From: Ahaetulla prasina
Taxonomy: Eukaryota; Chordata; Lepidosauria; Squamata; Colubridae
Assembly: GCF_028640845.1 (NCBI RefSeq)
Contig: NC_080541.1
Span: forward strand, 140,767,464-140,831,463
Length of the DNA stretch: 64,000 bases
Reading direction: 5' to 3'
Shown here: positions 10,918-22,083 of the stretch, one piece after another
How positions within the stretch are numbered: the stretch's first letter is position 1
Layout: each line of letters starts with the position of its first letter
Program-made: the position numbers and the translations under genes
The notes under the pieces: generated by a model
The model's database searches: none
Told to the model about the DNA's origin: nothing
The model's input: the letters and a program-made list of their open reading frames with translations, nothing else

Positions 10918-12130
10918 CAAAAGAACAAAATGTCCTCAGTAAAAAGAAGCTCAACCCCAAACAACATAGTACCAAAGTAAGAAGAAGATAAATTGAAAGA
11001 ATTAAAATAATTGTATGAATTACAATGTAGAATCTCTCAAGGTCCTCTTGAAGAATTCAGTTCTGCGATTCTAAATGCTTTCCCACATACAGATTTGCAC
11101 ATGCTTTGCCAAAGGATGTGAGCATATATAATTCCTTCCAGTATGGATATGCTACAGAAACTCAGAATGCAAATTCTTCCTCCCAGTTTAAAATATGTCC
11201 CTCCACTATGTTCTGGATCATTCAGCAATGAAATGTCCACCTTTTGTCTATCAGTGTCAATGTACCATGATACAAAACCCACATCCATTCACCTCTAAAA
11301 CATGAAGACAAGGAAAAGTTTATTGTATACTGTTATTCCCCCCCCCCAAGTTCTGTAATTTTTTTATTATTTTTTACAAATAATAATGCATTCACTGTTC
11401 ATGCATATTATCAATGAATGAACAGTGTGGCACCTTGGTATCATGCATTCTAAAACAAATAGAACTAGTAAAATTAATCATAATTATTACATTCAATCAA
11501 CTTATATATTTCTAATAATAATGCACATTTATATTAAGTTACAGTCTATCATTATTCAATTATTCTATATTTTCTTGTTATTGCTTTTATTTTATTATAT
11601 AAAAGTGTATAACTAATATTCTCCTTCTCTTATTTCTATCTCTTATTCTAACTTATAATCATATCACCCTTTATTTAAAAAACATTTTCTTTCTATCCTA
11701 CCTAACTTTTTTTCTACTTAAAAAAAAAGAGAGAGAGAGAGAGAAAGAAAAGCAAATCAGAACAACAAAAAAGAGAAATCATCTATCCATCGTCTCTTGC
11801 CTGCTTCAATACTTTCAATTGCTATGCTTTTTTTGACTTGCCTCCCATATTCCTCTCTTGGATCTTTATCTCTGTCTGTGTCTACTTCTTGGGTATTCAA
11901 TCTCGATGTAATTGGACACAGTTAAAAAAAATAATAAGAGTATACAAAAGAAACACACACTGTTTTTTTTTACTGTGTCCAACTATGAGATTCCTGTCCA
12001 TTTTCTAGTATTGCTAAAGTGTAATAAATGAAAGTGAGCTGAAGTTAAGAGGACTGTAGATATTTTAAGTGCAGTTTCATCCCTTATGTGATCTAGATTC
12101 TAAGGCCTAACGTAGTTATGTGGTTATATT
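10918..12130. other. unassigned AT-rich sequence
   Basis: AT-rich with a short C-run at 11338-11347 and a (GA)n patch at about 11730-11745. No element or gene recognised. Confidence 0.4.
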
Positions 12131-12619
12131 AGGTTTTGGTTACGACCTTTAAAGCGCTCCATGGCTTAGGGCCTGGGTATTTACGGGACCGCCTGCTGTT
12201 ACCTCACGCCTCCCACCGACCCGTACGTTCTCACAGAGAGGGACTTCTCAGGGTGCCGTCCGCCAAGCAATGTCGGCTGGCAGCCCCCAGGGGAAGGTCC
12301 TTCTCTGTGGAGGCTCCCACACTCTGGAACGAGCTTCCCCCGGGTTTACGCCAAATACCTGACCTTCGGACCTTCCGCCGCGAACTGAAGACACATCTTT
12401 TCATTCGCGCGGGGCTGGCTTAAAATTTTATCGGTTTTAAATTTCTTAAATTTTTATTATTAATTTTAAATGGGATTTTAGTTTTTATATATTTTAAAGT
12501 TCTCAGGCTAATTATAATAAGTTTTTTAATTTGCATTTTAAATTGTACATTGGTATTGTCTTTTTTACTTCTGCCTGTACACCGCCCTGAGTCCTTCGGG
12601 AGAAGGGCGGTATAAAAAT
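12131..12619 (+). pseudogene. L2-like LINE copy C, last ~95 codons and 3' UTR
   Basis: A short 5'-truncated copy. The frame 12136-12423 is intact to the natural stop: TTFKALHGLGPGYLRDRLLL, RVPSAKQCRLAAPRG, TLWNELPPGLRQIPDLRTF and the C-terminal RAGLA. About 150 bp of AT-rich 3' UTR follow, then the stem-loop at 12580-12611 in the GGGAGAAGGGCGG form. Confidence 0.85.
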
Positions 12620-12623
12620 CAAA

Positions 12624-12710
<87 letters not shown>

Positions 12711-12713
12711 ATA
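12620..12713. repeat. (AAAT)n microsatellite, 3' tail of L2 copy C
   Basis: Over 20 AAAT units directly abut the L2 stem-loop. Confidence 0.9.
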
Positions 12714-13572
12714 TTATGTACATTCATCAGATTATTTAACGATGTGAGCTTTCTATCTGTTACTACCTGAGTAGGAACGTTATTTAAGTCTCCTAATTCC
12801 AGGTACAGGAACATTTGTAAGAGAAGAAGTTTTTCTTGTGACATCAGTGATCAGTATCAGAATTTTCCACATACAGTAATTTTCCAAGTAATGAATATGG
12901 GCACAACTCAACAGTGGCTGTTTCTGTTTGCTTTTATCAAAAGAATTATACTATGAGGACCTGGCTTCAAGTTGTAATGAGAAGTGAAATAACTGACCTA
13001 GAAACAGGAACAGTGAATTAGGCATCCACAGGGAGGCAAATAGCAAAATCTGTCTGATGAAGCCATCACACTGATGCTGTGACTGATGTATTTGCGTTGG
13101 ATGTCAGGGCACAAGTGTGTAATTGTGGCATTTGCGTGGAGAGGTGATGGCCCATGTGTCATTATTCTAGTGTATTGAGATTTGCTGAGGACACCGCTGA
13201 AAAAACAACTTCATTTTCACAAAATATAAAGGTAAGTTGCATGCCCTTTATCAAATGAGTATGACATCAAAATGCCTAATAAAAATAAAGCAGAAAAGGG
13301 ATCGTCAGACTGTAATTGAAAGAATATAAAGATGTCTACAAAGTTAGGCAGAAGACAACAGGCAGGATTTAAAAAAAAAAGAAATAAAACCTTTAAAAAT
13401 ACTAAAAAAAAGCCCATTAAAAATCAGAAATGTGTATTCAGTATATAATACATTAAAACATAAAAAATAACAACAGTGTCCACAAAAGCTGTTGTTGCTG
13501 TCTCTGAAAACAGTCTTGTATTCCGGTCGACCTCTTTGAGGGTATGCATAGGATGTCACAATTTACGTCCTG
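12714..13572. other. unassigned sequence
   Basis: No repeat or gene recognised. Confidence 0.35.
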
Positions 13573-13803
13573 TCCAGGGCCATGATGCCGCAGAGGTTAG
13601 AATGCCGTATTGCAGCCTAATTCTGCCGACTGCCAGCCGTTCAAATCTCACTGGCTCAAGGTTAACTCAGACTTCCATCCTTTCCAAGGTCGGTAAAATG
13701 AGGACCCAGATTGTTGGGGGCAATATGCTGACTCTATAAACTGCTTAGAGAGAGGGCTGTAAAGCACTGTGAAGTGGTATATAAGCCTGAGTGCTATTGC
13801 TAG
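13573..13803 (+). mobile_element. tRNA-derived SINE with Bov-B-like tail (Sauria type)
   Basis: A degenerate tRNA head (CAGAGGTTAGAATGC in the A-box region and GTTCAAATC as B box at about 13639) is followed by the conserved body GGTTAACTCAGACTTCCATC, AAAATGAGGACCCAGATTG and GGGGGCAATATGCTGACTC. The tail is AGTGGTATATAAGCCTGAG with GCTATTGCTA at the end. Transcription would be by Pol III from the internal A and B boxes. Retroposition would depend on a Bov-B/RTE LINE. Confidence 0.8.
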
Positions 13804-13911
13804 TACAAAAAAGGGGTGGAGCTTGCATCACACCAGCTCCATATTTTTGATCTGATCCCATTTCTCTCTCCACAAATATTCTTCAGAACCTCTGAATATC
13901 TTCTTTCTTGA

Positions 13912-14538
13912 TGTTGTGACCCAGACTCGAGCAGGTAGCAACAAATGCAGTCCTTAATGAAAATAAACTTTATTCAAGCAGCTGGGAATTGACCCATTCC
14001 CAGCATTGTGAAACTTAAAAGAAAGCAAAGCCTTCTCACACAAAACAGTCTGTCATTATTTCCAACCTGGTCCAATTTAGATAATTGCCAAAGTCCTTTG
14101 CAGATAAGCGTCTTGAGCAGAGAATGGAGAGCTGCCAAGGTCTTCTCAGAGAAACATCCAGAGCAGAGAATGGGACGAGCGCAGCTCCAACATTATTTTC
14201 CGGCAAACTGAGACACTGATGCCGGTCTCCTTTTAAACTTTATGCGAGGGGCCAATTATCTCTTGGCCCTACCCCCGAGGTGACCTCTCTGCTTGAGCTG
14301 CTCCTGCCTCTTGGCAGCTCTTCTCATTCAGGCATTAGGGACAGGCTCTCCCAGTTCCTCCTCCTCCTTGCTACTCTCAGCCTCTGGAGGCTCTGGAGAC
14401 CGCACCTCACTCTCACTACTCTCAGGCCCTGGAGGCTCTGGAGTCCACACCCCATTTTTCGATGGCCCTGGCCTTGCCTCCGCCTCATCGCTGTCCGATT
14501 CCGCCACCAGCACCGTAGGCTGCTGACGGACCACAACA
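13912..14538 (-). mobile_element. solo LTR, antisense, exact 5-bp TSD
   Basis: The 627-bp unit begins TGTTGTG and ends CACAACA and is flanked by an exact CTTGA duplication (13907-13911 and 14539-14543). Read on the minus strand it has a TATA-like TTTAAAAGG, about 290 bp further AATAAA (plus-strand TTTATT near 13969), and the CA end about 55 bp beyond that, as expected for U3-R-U5. No internal gag or pol adjoins it, so it probably formed by recombination between the two LTRs of a retroelement. ERV or other LTR class cannot be settled from the LTR alone. Confidence 0.82.
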
Positions 14539-14702
14539 CTTGAGCTGAGCTAACTGATTTAAAGTGAGAGTTCAGTTAGTCACAGATTGAGAGTAAGGCA
14601 CAAGGCTATCCTTCCCGTAGAGACAAGGCAAATTTAGCTTTCTTTCAGTCACATATCACATAAATATGGGGCTGTTCTTTCACAGTGTTAGGTTTAGAAT
14701 AT

Positions 14703-15080
14703 GGGTAGTCCTCGGCTTACAACCATTTGAAGTTGTGGTGGACCCCCCCAAAAAAGGTACTTACAACCTATGTAAGTTGAAACCATTCAGTGTTCCAACA
14801 GCTGCCCATCCATCACCTGATCGCTTACTTAACAACTTGGTTACATTTATGGCTATTTGCAGCATCCCCTGCAACCATGGTTTACAATGTTTTGGGTTGT
14901 TGTTGTTTTTTTGCCAGAAACCAGTGTTCGCTTTTGGTTTCCAGCAGAAAAGCTGCCCATTGTGTACAATATTAAATGATTATTCATTTAATAATCATGG
15001 TGATTTGCTTAAGGAAAGCCACAAAAAAGTGGCTTGATCTTGTGATGTCTACTTAATAACCGGTTGGACTTACAACCCTA
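14703..15080. mobile_element. decayed MITE, TAGTCCTCGACTTA family
   Basis: The left end GGGTAGTCCTCGGCTTAC and internal CTTAACAACTTGGTTAC and GCAGCATCCC blocks match the family at 41713-42097. The right side ends near GGACTTACAACCCTA. Boundaries are approximate. Confidence 0.55.
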
Positions 15081-15129
15081 GTTCTCTGTTATGAATATCA
15101 GAGAACAATTGTGAATAGTTAATTAAGGC

Positions 15130-15375
15130 AATTTTTTTTTATTTGAATTTATATCCCACCCTTCTCCGAAAATTCAGGGCGGCTTACACTGTGTTAAGCA
15201 ATAGTCTTCATCCATTTGTATATTATATGCAAAGTCAACTTTATTGCCCCCAACAATCTGGGTCCTCATTTTACCTACCTTATAAAGGATGGAAGGCTGA
15301 GTCAACCTTGGGCCTGGTGGGACTTGAACTTGCAGTAATTGCAAGCAGCTGTGTTAATAACAGACAGACTTAGTC
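15130..15375 (-). mobile_element. tRNA-derived SINE with L2-like stem-loop tail
   Basis: On the minus strand: a tRNA-like B box (GTTCAAGTCCC), the body GGTTGACTCAGCCTTCCATC, GTAAAATGAGGACCCAGA and GTTGGGGGCAATA shared with the Sauria SINE at 13573, then a different 3' part. That part ends in GCCGCCCTGAATTTTCGGAG and AAGGGTGGGATATAAAT plus an A-rich tail, which is the L2 3' stem-loop. Compare the Bov-B-like tail on the other SINEs here. Confidence 0.75.
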
Positions 15376-16243
15376 TTCTGTTATTGACCCACAATAACTA
15401 CTTTGTGGGTCAATTTCTGATCTTTGGAAGAAAGTGCAACAAAGGAATCATTTTTAGAATTTACATGTTTAATTTAGTCTCAAATGTCTGCTAGGTGGGA
15501 TCAAAAATATTGATATAGTGGCTGTGATTTCATGATCAAAAGCCTGCCCCTTTTTTCCTGTTATTTTGACAATTTATATATATATATATATCTTTCCCCT
15601 CCAGGGCCAATGTAGTGTCATATAAATTGAAATGTAGGCTTGAATAAAGAATCTGAAGATTAGCAGGAAGATGGCTTCCAGAAGACGGCTTCCAGAAGGA
15701 AGAAACAAGCTAGGAATAAGATGAAGATAGCCATAAATTCCATTGGTCATAAATAAATTGTACGGCAAAAATTTCTCTGAGAAACCACTGGTAAGATTAA
15801 TAGTCAAAGCGCAAAAGGCAAGTATTTCCCACAATGACAAGTTCAGCTGATTCCAGTCCCTATTTCAGTGCGCTCTTGCTTCAGAACTGCAATACAATTT
15901 GAATCTGTTTCTGAGACATTATAATAAAACATAATATAATAAGTATATTAGCTCCATTGTTCAATCTATGACCTTGGACACTCATGCTGTGATTAATTTC
16001 CTGAAAACCTCAACGGTTGCACATTAACTCTTGTTTACTCATTTATAAATATGTTTCGCTCAACTGATTCTCTGTCAGAAGGCAAGAAATTTGGATTTAT
16101 TTATTTTTTTAAAAAAGTTACTTGGCTAACTGAAAACAAAGCAAAACACAGTTAACCAGATAAATGTACTCATCAATTTATAATCAGAGCGTACTCAGAA
16201 AAATAAATGGCTTTTACAGATGCTGAAGACAAGGTAGTGTTTA
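15376..16243. other. unassigned sequence
   Basis: A short (TA)n run at about 15577-15591. Otherwise nothing recognised. Confidence 0.35.
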
Positions 16244-16251
16244 ATGTAGAG

Positions 16252-16403
16252 CAGGGGTGGGTTTTAGTTACCTTTGCTACTGGTTTGCTCGCTTCTGCGC
16301 ATGCGCAGATCGTATTTGATGACGTCCGGATGGGTGGGCGGAGCCTCCCGCCGCCACTGTTACCGGTTTGCCCGAACTGGGGCAAACCGGTAGCAACCCA
16401 CCA
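16252..16403. mobile_element. hAT-type MITE (CAGGGGTGGGTTTT family)
   Basis: A 152-bp element with left end CAGGGGTGGGTTTTAGTTAC and right end GGTAGCAACCCACC. The flanks ATGTAGAG (16244-16251) and AAGTAGAG (16404-16411) match at 7 of 8, so the last few bases of the right terminus appear eroded. The interior has a GCGCATGCGC palindrome and GGTTTGCC/GGCAAACC inverted copies. Confidence 0.72.
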
Positions 16404-16411
16404 AAGTAGAG

Positions 16412-17192
16412 AATGAAACATATTGCCCTCTTTTATCCCTTTCGGAAGTATCTTCTTCCCTTCCTCTTCCTTTTTGTTTTTTTTTCCTAGCATCACTCCA
16501 CTGCAGTTTTGCTGCCATTAGATTTGTACCAACATAGCCTGAATGCTTGTGGTTGTTTTTCCATCTTGGTATTTTCCATCTTATCGAGGTTCAATAAGCA
16601 AGGTTTCACCCTAGATGACATTGTTATTTTGGTTGGTTGCACAGCCAGACAGATGTTTAGCCTGGATTTGACATTTTTATCCACCTGTTGAGTCCTTCCC
16701 AAGGACAGGCGATAGGCAGATCTTGTTTAATAATAAAAATTGTGTTGTTTCCAAAGCTGCCTTTTGCAATTGACTGATGGTGATTTTCTCAATGCCGATG
16801 GTGTTCAAATGGTGCTCTAGATGTTTTGGGATTTCTTTTGATGTAGTTGTTCTACTTACGGGTCTTTATATACTGTGGATTTTCTCTAGTTCTTTCTCTT
16901 TTATTCTGCTGTCTCCAGGTACTGCCACAACCACTATCCAGACTTTTGTGTCTTTCTTATAGAACAATTGTTATGTCTAAGGTGGTATATGGTAGGTGCT
17001 TGTCTCTTTGAATTCTGAAATCCCAGAACACGTTAGTCTCTTCATTTTCCGTTACTTCGTCTATTTTGTGGCCTCACCAGTGCTTTCTCGCCAGGCAAAT
17101 GGTAGTTCTTGCAGATCTCCTAATGAATCTTCACTATTAACTAGTAGTAATAGTGGAGATAGCAGCTCTAACAGTAGTATGTGCAAAGTAAA
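16412..17192. other. unassigned sequence
   Basis: Nothing recognised. Confidence 0.35.
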
Positions 17193-17390
17193 GGTAAAGT
17201 CTCCTTCGAATTGAGTTTAACTCTTGGTGACAACATAAACATGTCTCTTTCTCTTCGTCGGCAAACATACCAAAATGGTTTGCCTTTGCTTTCTTCCAGG
17301 GTGATGTTGAAGTTATGACTTCCTCATGGTTTCTCAACCAAGCAGTAACAAAATTTGACCCTGATCAGCCGAATTCTGTACAAGTGTATT
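17193..17390 (+). repeat. unclassified dispersed repeat, probably SINE-like
   Basis: Blocks GTAAAGGTAAAGTCTCCTTC, ATGGTTTGCCTTTGCTTTC and GACTTCCTCATGG resemble a repeat I associate with reptile genomes, but neither a tRNA head nor termini are clear. Confidence 0.4.
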
Positions 17391-17472
17391 TTCCAATTTA
17401 TGTAGTTGCGATGTTAAGGAATTTGGAGGGGCAATTTGCAAATGCATATTTGGCAAAGACTATTTGAACAAT

Positions 17473-17746
17473 TCAGATCCTGAAGATGAAGCTGAAATAC
17501 TTTGGCCACCTAATGAGAAGGAAGGACTCCCTGGAGAAGAACCTAATGCTGGGAAAGATCGAGGGCAAAAGAAAAAGGGGACGACAGAGAATGAGGTGGC
17601 TGGATGGAGTCACTGAAGCAGTAGGCGTACACTTAAATGGACTCCAGAGGATGGTAGAGGATAGGAAGGCCTGGAGGAACATTGTCCATGGGGTTGCGAT
17701 GGGTCGGACATGACTTTGCAACTAACAACAACAACATTTGAACAAC
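17473..17746 (+). pseudogene. Bov-B (RTE) LINE, C-terminus and 3' end
   Basis: The frame 17486-17713 is the diagnostic RTE/Bov-B pol C-terminus: MKLKYFGHLMRRKDSLEKNL, MLGKIEGKRKRGRQRMRWLD and RKAWRNIVHGVAMGRT. It runs into a GTCGGACATGACTTTGCAAC 3' end and an AACAACAAC tail. The copy keeps only its last ~90 codons, which are intact. Bov-B is abundant in squamates and supports the host assignment. Confidence 0.9.
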
Positions 17747-19946
17747 AGCTCCTACTATCCGCAGCAGCATGGATCCATAGATACTTGAAAGTTGTGTTCT
17801 GCTTACTGCTGTTTTGTGAAGAAGGACATGTATCTGTGAAAAGCTGAGGTCTACAAAATTATCCTCTGTAACATTTTCTTCCCTTTAAACCCCCTTTCCC
17901 AATTTAAAATATTTAATTTGCTTCCCCAGGTGTTCAAAGTAGTAACGTGAAATCAGAGGACTTTGATCCGCACTCCATTAGCAGAAATTAGTTCTTACTT
18001 AAATCAACGGAATAAATTAGTCATGATTCCATAACAAGTCTCCCTGACTTCAATGGAGATATACACCAACCAAGCGATGGAACCAATCAAACTGTTACAA
18101 CAGCAGCCCCAAGACCGCTAAATCCACTCGTTCAGGTTAAAAACAGGTTTTCATGCCCGGCAGATGGGCTCCTCTTATGTGGAAGAGGTAGGTCGTTTCA
18201 AAGCCTAAGGTTCCTAAAGTATAAATCCAACCTGCTACTCCAAGTTCTCCTTTTTTACCATTAGGGGATGGATCTCAAGCCATAAATAGAAGCAGATGGA
18301 TTGTAAAGCTGAGTTATAAAGCTTTGGAATGAGCATCCATGTACCAATTTATGTGCATGTTATGTGGCAGACAGCCCTTTAAAAACAGCGCAGCCTCATC
18401 ACACCTGGTTTGCCATGCGAAATGTTCCTCTGGAGATCTACGCAAGAGAGATCTTTCTCTAAGAGGGCTCTCTCTGGTGAGTCATTTGCATATTTCACTG
18501 TTGTTTTCTTCCACTAATTAGACGATTCAAAGAATGAGCAGGAGAGAGACGGGAAGAATCCCGTCCGCCAACAGAAAAAGGAAGATTATAGCAAGCTTTC
18601 TGTCTGTGAAATGAACGGCATTTTATGCAAGCTCTTTGGATTTCACTTTTTGATTAAATTGCAAAATGGACTAAAAGGGTTATCTGGTTACAAGGAAGGA
18701 AAGACACCCTGTCCTGATTAATGGGAGTGTCTAAAGAGCTCAGTTATTAAAAGGCCTACAAAGGTACGATCAAAATTGTGCTAATAAATAACCACACAAT
18801 AGAAGTGGCTCTAATGCACTCCCTTAAACAAAAACCAAAAAAAAAATATCATTTTAGTACAAAATTAAAGAGCAGTAAATGCATTGCAGCACTGAATTAT
18901 AATGCTATCAAAAGTGATTATGGCATTTATAATTAAAACGCAGGAGAGATCATAAATGAAAAAGAAAATGGTCCAGCTACAGTTTCTAAAAAGGAAATCG
19001 AGAGAAAACTGTTTTACACGCTCAGAGGTAAATTCGTGCCTGAGGAAAAACAGCTTTGATAAAACTGCATGTTATATAAGCTGATTGTAAGGCAATGTAA
19101 AATATAGTATCAGACATATTTTTACATTATACCTTCAATTATCTGACTGTTTGCATTTGGGAAACTGAAATGCAAAGGAAATCATGCTAATGATTATTTT
19201 ATGCTGTACTGGAAATTGTATATTCCAGTTTCATTTAAATACCAAGCCACCCCCCTGTCTTCCAGTATGCACATATTAGTCAATGAAAATGATTTATGAA
19301 AGTCTGCATAATAAATTCATTTTAATGCAGTTGGCTAGAACTGTACAGAATAGAATTTAATTTCAGGTGTCAGGTAGAAAATGGTGCAGGATATGTTTCA
19401 TCCTCTTTCCCTCACATTTGAAGACAAACCAAATAATCAGACTTGGCTCTATAATGACAAACAGAAGGCAATTGACACAACTGAAATGAAGATACGTAGG
19501 AATTCAGCCCTGGAACCTGGTACTCACATTTGATAATTAAATATTTACAGGAGAAAAACAAGTCACAGTACTTTGTAGAAATGGAGACTGAACTAACAAT
19601 GTCCAACCCTTTCCTCCTCCATTCATGAGCCAAAATCTCAGGGGCGAAGGGAGAAGGTATGAAAATAATATATAGGCACAGAAAAACTGAAAGGGGAAAG
19701 AAAGAAAAGGAACTTGGAAATGCCAAAATAATGTCTGAAGACAGAACTGAAGATGAAACTGTAAAATGTGATTTTTAAAAAAACCACAATTTATTGGATC
19801 ATACCCTGTCTTGGCGTCTACTTCAACACTCAAGGCAGCTTAAACAATAAGAAACACAGAGAATACAATAGATCAAAATGAAAGCCATTAAAATAAAAAC
19901 CAAAGTAGAAATTCATTATTAAAGACTATTACAAGCTTGGCAGAAG
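17747..19946. other. longest repeat-poor stretch; possible conserved non-coding sequence
   Basis: About 2.2 kb with no recognised mobile element, microsatellite or gene. Part of it (about 18930-19330) has clustered motifs typical of developmental enhancers, including ATGCAAAG at 19170-19177 and the homeodomain-type TAATGATTA at 19188-19196. This is suggestive only. Confidence 0.35.
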
Positions 19947-19951
19947 AGATC

Positions 19952-20498
19952 TGTCGTGTCCCACTCCTCCGCTGACGGCCGGGTCGGGGAAGTACGTATC
20001 AAGCGTGCCTCTGCAGCTCTGCCAAAGTCCTATCAGAGTTCTCAAGGCAGGCCAGAGACCAGGAAGTGACTTCAGCAATCCAAGTTAGACTTTGCCTGAC
20101 TCAGAGAATGCCAGAAAGCAGATCCTTTATATAGGCCATGGGGTGTGGCTCCATGACTCAGCACTTATCCAGGCCTGCCCCTCCCTTCCTTTTGCTGACG
20201 TCGCCTCTCAATTCTCCGGAAGCGAGGATCTCTCCAGCCTCCAGCTGTTGGTAATCTGGCTTCACATTCTTCAGGCTCACATGCTGTGGGGGAGGGGTTT
20301 AGTTGCTCCGTTTGCCTGGGCATGGTGCCAGGACTGGGGGCTGAAGGCACGTCAGGCCCTTTGTCTTGCTCGGCCTGTCCGGGCATGTTGCCAGGGCTGG
20401 GGCCTGGAGGCATGCCAGGACATTCTTCCGAACTATCAGCGTCCGGCAGGAGATAAGAGGGGCCCGGCTGCGGCAGGGGGAGCAGGCGAGACACAACA
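19952..20498 (-). mobile_element. solo LTR, antisense, exact 5-bp TSD
   Basis: The 547-bp unit starts TGTCGTGTCCC and ends GAGACACAACA, with an exact AGATC duplication at 19947-19951 and 20499-20503. A canonical TATATAAAG box lies on the minus strand (plus CTTTATATA near 20126), about 165 bp before its 3' end. An obvious AATAAA was not seen. Short open frames inside are GC-rich chance frames. It is similar in terminal sequence to the LTR at 13912 (TGTTGTG and TGTCGTG) but the interior differs, so they are different subfamilies. Confidence 0.83.
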
Positions 20499-20503
20499 AG
20501 ATC

Positions 20504-21568
20504 TCCTTTGACCACTTTTATAAAAGCTAGGAAGGGGCGTCAAAACCTTTGTCTTAAACACGGAATTCCACAGCATAGAAACCATGCAGAATAAGCACAT
20601 TTCCTATGCACCTAACAGTTCATCTTCTAGTAAAAAGGGTCATCTTCAGATGTAACTTATGAGAAGCAAGAACTGATTGTAAAAGGGACTCAGAATAATG
20701 ATACTTGTCAGACTGTCTCTGATTATATTTAGGAAAGAAAACACCTTGACTTCATTTGAAAATAAAGAAAAGTACTTTTACTAAATACATCTGGAATACA
20801 GCCGTGGATAGTTGAATCTGAGACAAAATATGGCCAACATCCCATATCCACTCATTAGTCCCTCCTTCCCACAAGAGGTCAGACAGGGCTGGGCCAGTGC
20901 CAGCTCCCTCTCGCCCCCTCTGGTAAACTTCTTCTGAAGGTCTCCGGCTGCTTGGCATGTCTGGAATGCCGGTTTCATTGAAAAGCCCACGTATCTGGCC
21001 TTCATGCTGATTTCAAACCTTTCCTCCCCCCCCTCTCCTTTTTTATGTCAGACGACACTCTTAAAGGGCCCTCTTCTCCTTTCCTGTATAGGATAGTAAT
21101 ACACCTTAAGTCCATGAGCTATTCTACATTAAACATAATAACATTGCAATCTAACTACTAAATATAAAATGCACAAGTAGAAGTGAAGATTGGAGTGGAG
21201 GCTGACAATACTCATGGATGGCTTCCGGCAGGATTCAGAATTTTCATTATCGCACCTCAGAAGTTACAGAGAATGTGGCAACCATGATGTCACAAGAATG
21301 GTGTGATTGAGTTAGGACAAGTCTACTTTTGTGGTCTCCTCTCCTCTCTATACAAATAACCCAATCACACTATTAACATCTCAGCTGGGCTATCCAAAAC
21401 CCTATCTAGAACAGAAATCTCAGTGGGACAATGTTCTAAACTTGGCTTGTTTATGGGTAGTTAAGTGAATGCAGAGAAAAGATAAATATTTATTTTGTGA
21501 CATAAAAACCCAAACAAAATTCTTGTGCCTATTGCCCCCCCACATCTTGCATTGAAGACTCCAGTCTT
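20504..21568. other. unassigned sequence
   Basis: Nothing recognised. Confidence 0.35.
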
Positions 21569-21570
21569 CA

Positions 21571-21658
<88 letters not shown>
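21569..21658. repeat. compound (CA)n(GA)n microsatellite
   Basis: About ten CA units (21569-21588) run directly into 35 GA units (21589-21658). Confidence 0.95.
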
Positions 21659-21661
<3 letters not shown>

Positions 21662-22035
21662 TAACAACATCCTGAATAGGGAGGCTTTATTTCATTGTGC
21701 CGTAAATGTTTGGGGCAACATCCCCCCCACTCCCCAACAATAAGCTAAATTAAATTAATTTATCTCTGGTCTAAAAATATTATGTATTTTGTTTAATTGT
21801 TGCTTAGCTATGATGGATTTATTCAAATGACCCGAAGCATGCAGAGTGTCATTGAAATTTCATAGATAAAAATTATAGTGAATGAAATAAAGCAGATCAG
21901 TAGTAGCACATTTTCCTGATTTATAATGTAGCCAAGGACTGCACCAAAAGCAGTTGCAACTTCTGTTTCTATTAACTCCATTTTGCCACAGCAATATGAG
22001 CATTTATTTTTATATCATATCCTTGGGGAGGAAGG

Positions 22036-22039
<4 letters not shown>

Positions 22040-22081
<42 letters not shown>
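22040..22081. repeat. (GA)n microsatellite
   Basis: About 21 uninterrupted AG/GA units. Confidence 0.95.

Positions 22082-22083
<2 letters not shown>

Noticed and set aside
14280..14543. Ser/Glu-rich small proteins
   Set aside because: Frames on both strands of the GC-rich U3 of the solo LTR at 13912-14538.
20092..20515. Proline/glycine-rich 139- and 116-codon frames as genes
   Set aside because: Both lie inside the solo LTR at 19952-20498 and overlap on opposite strands.
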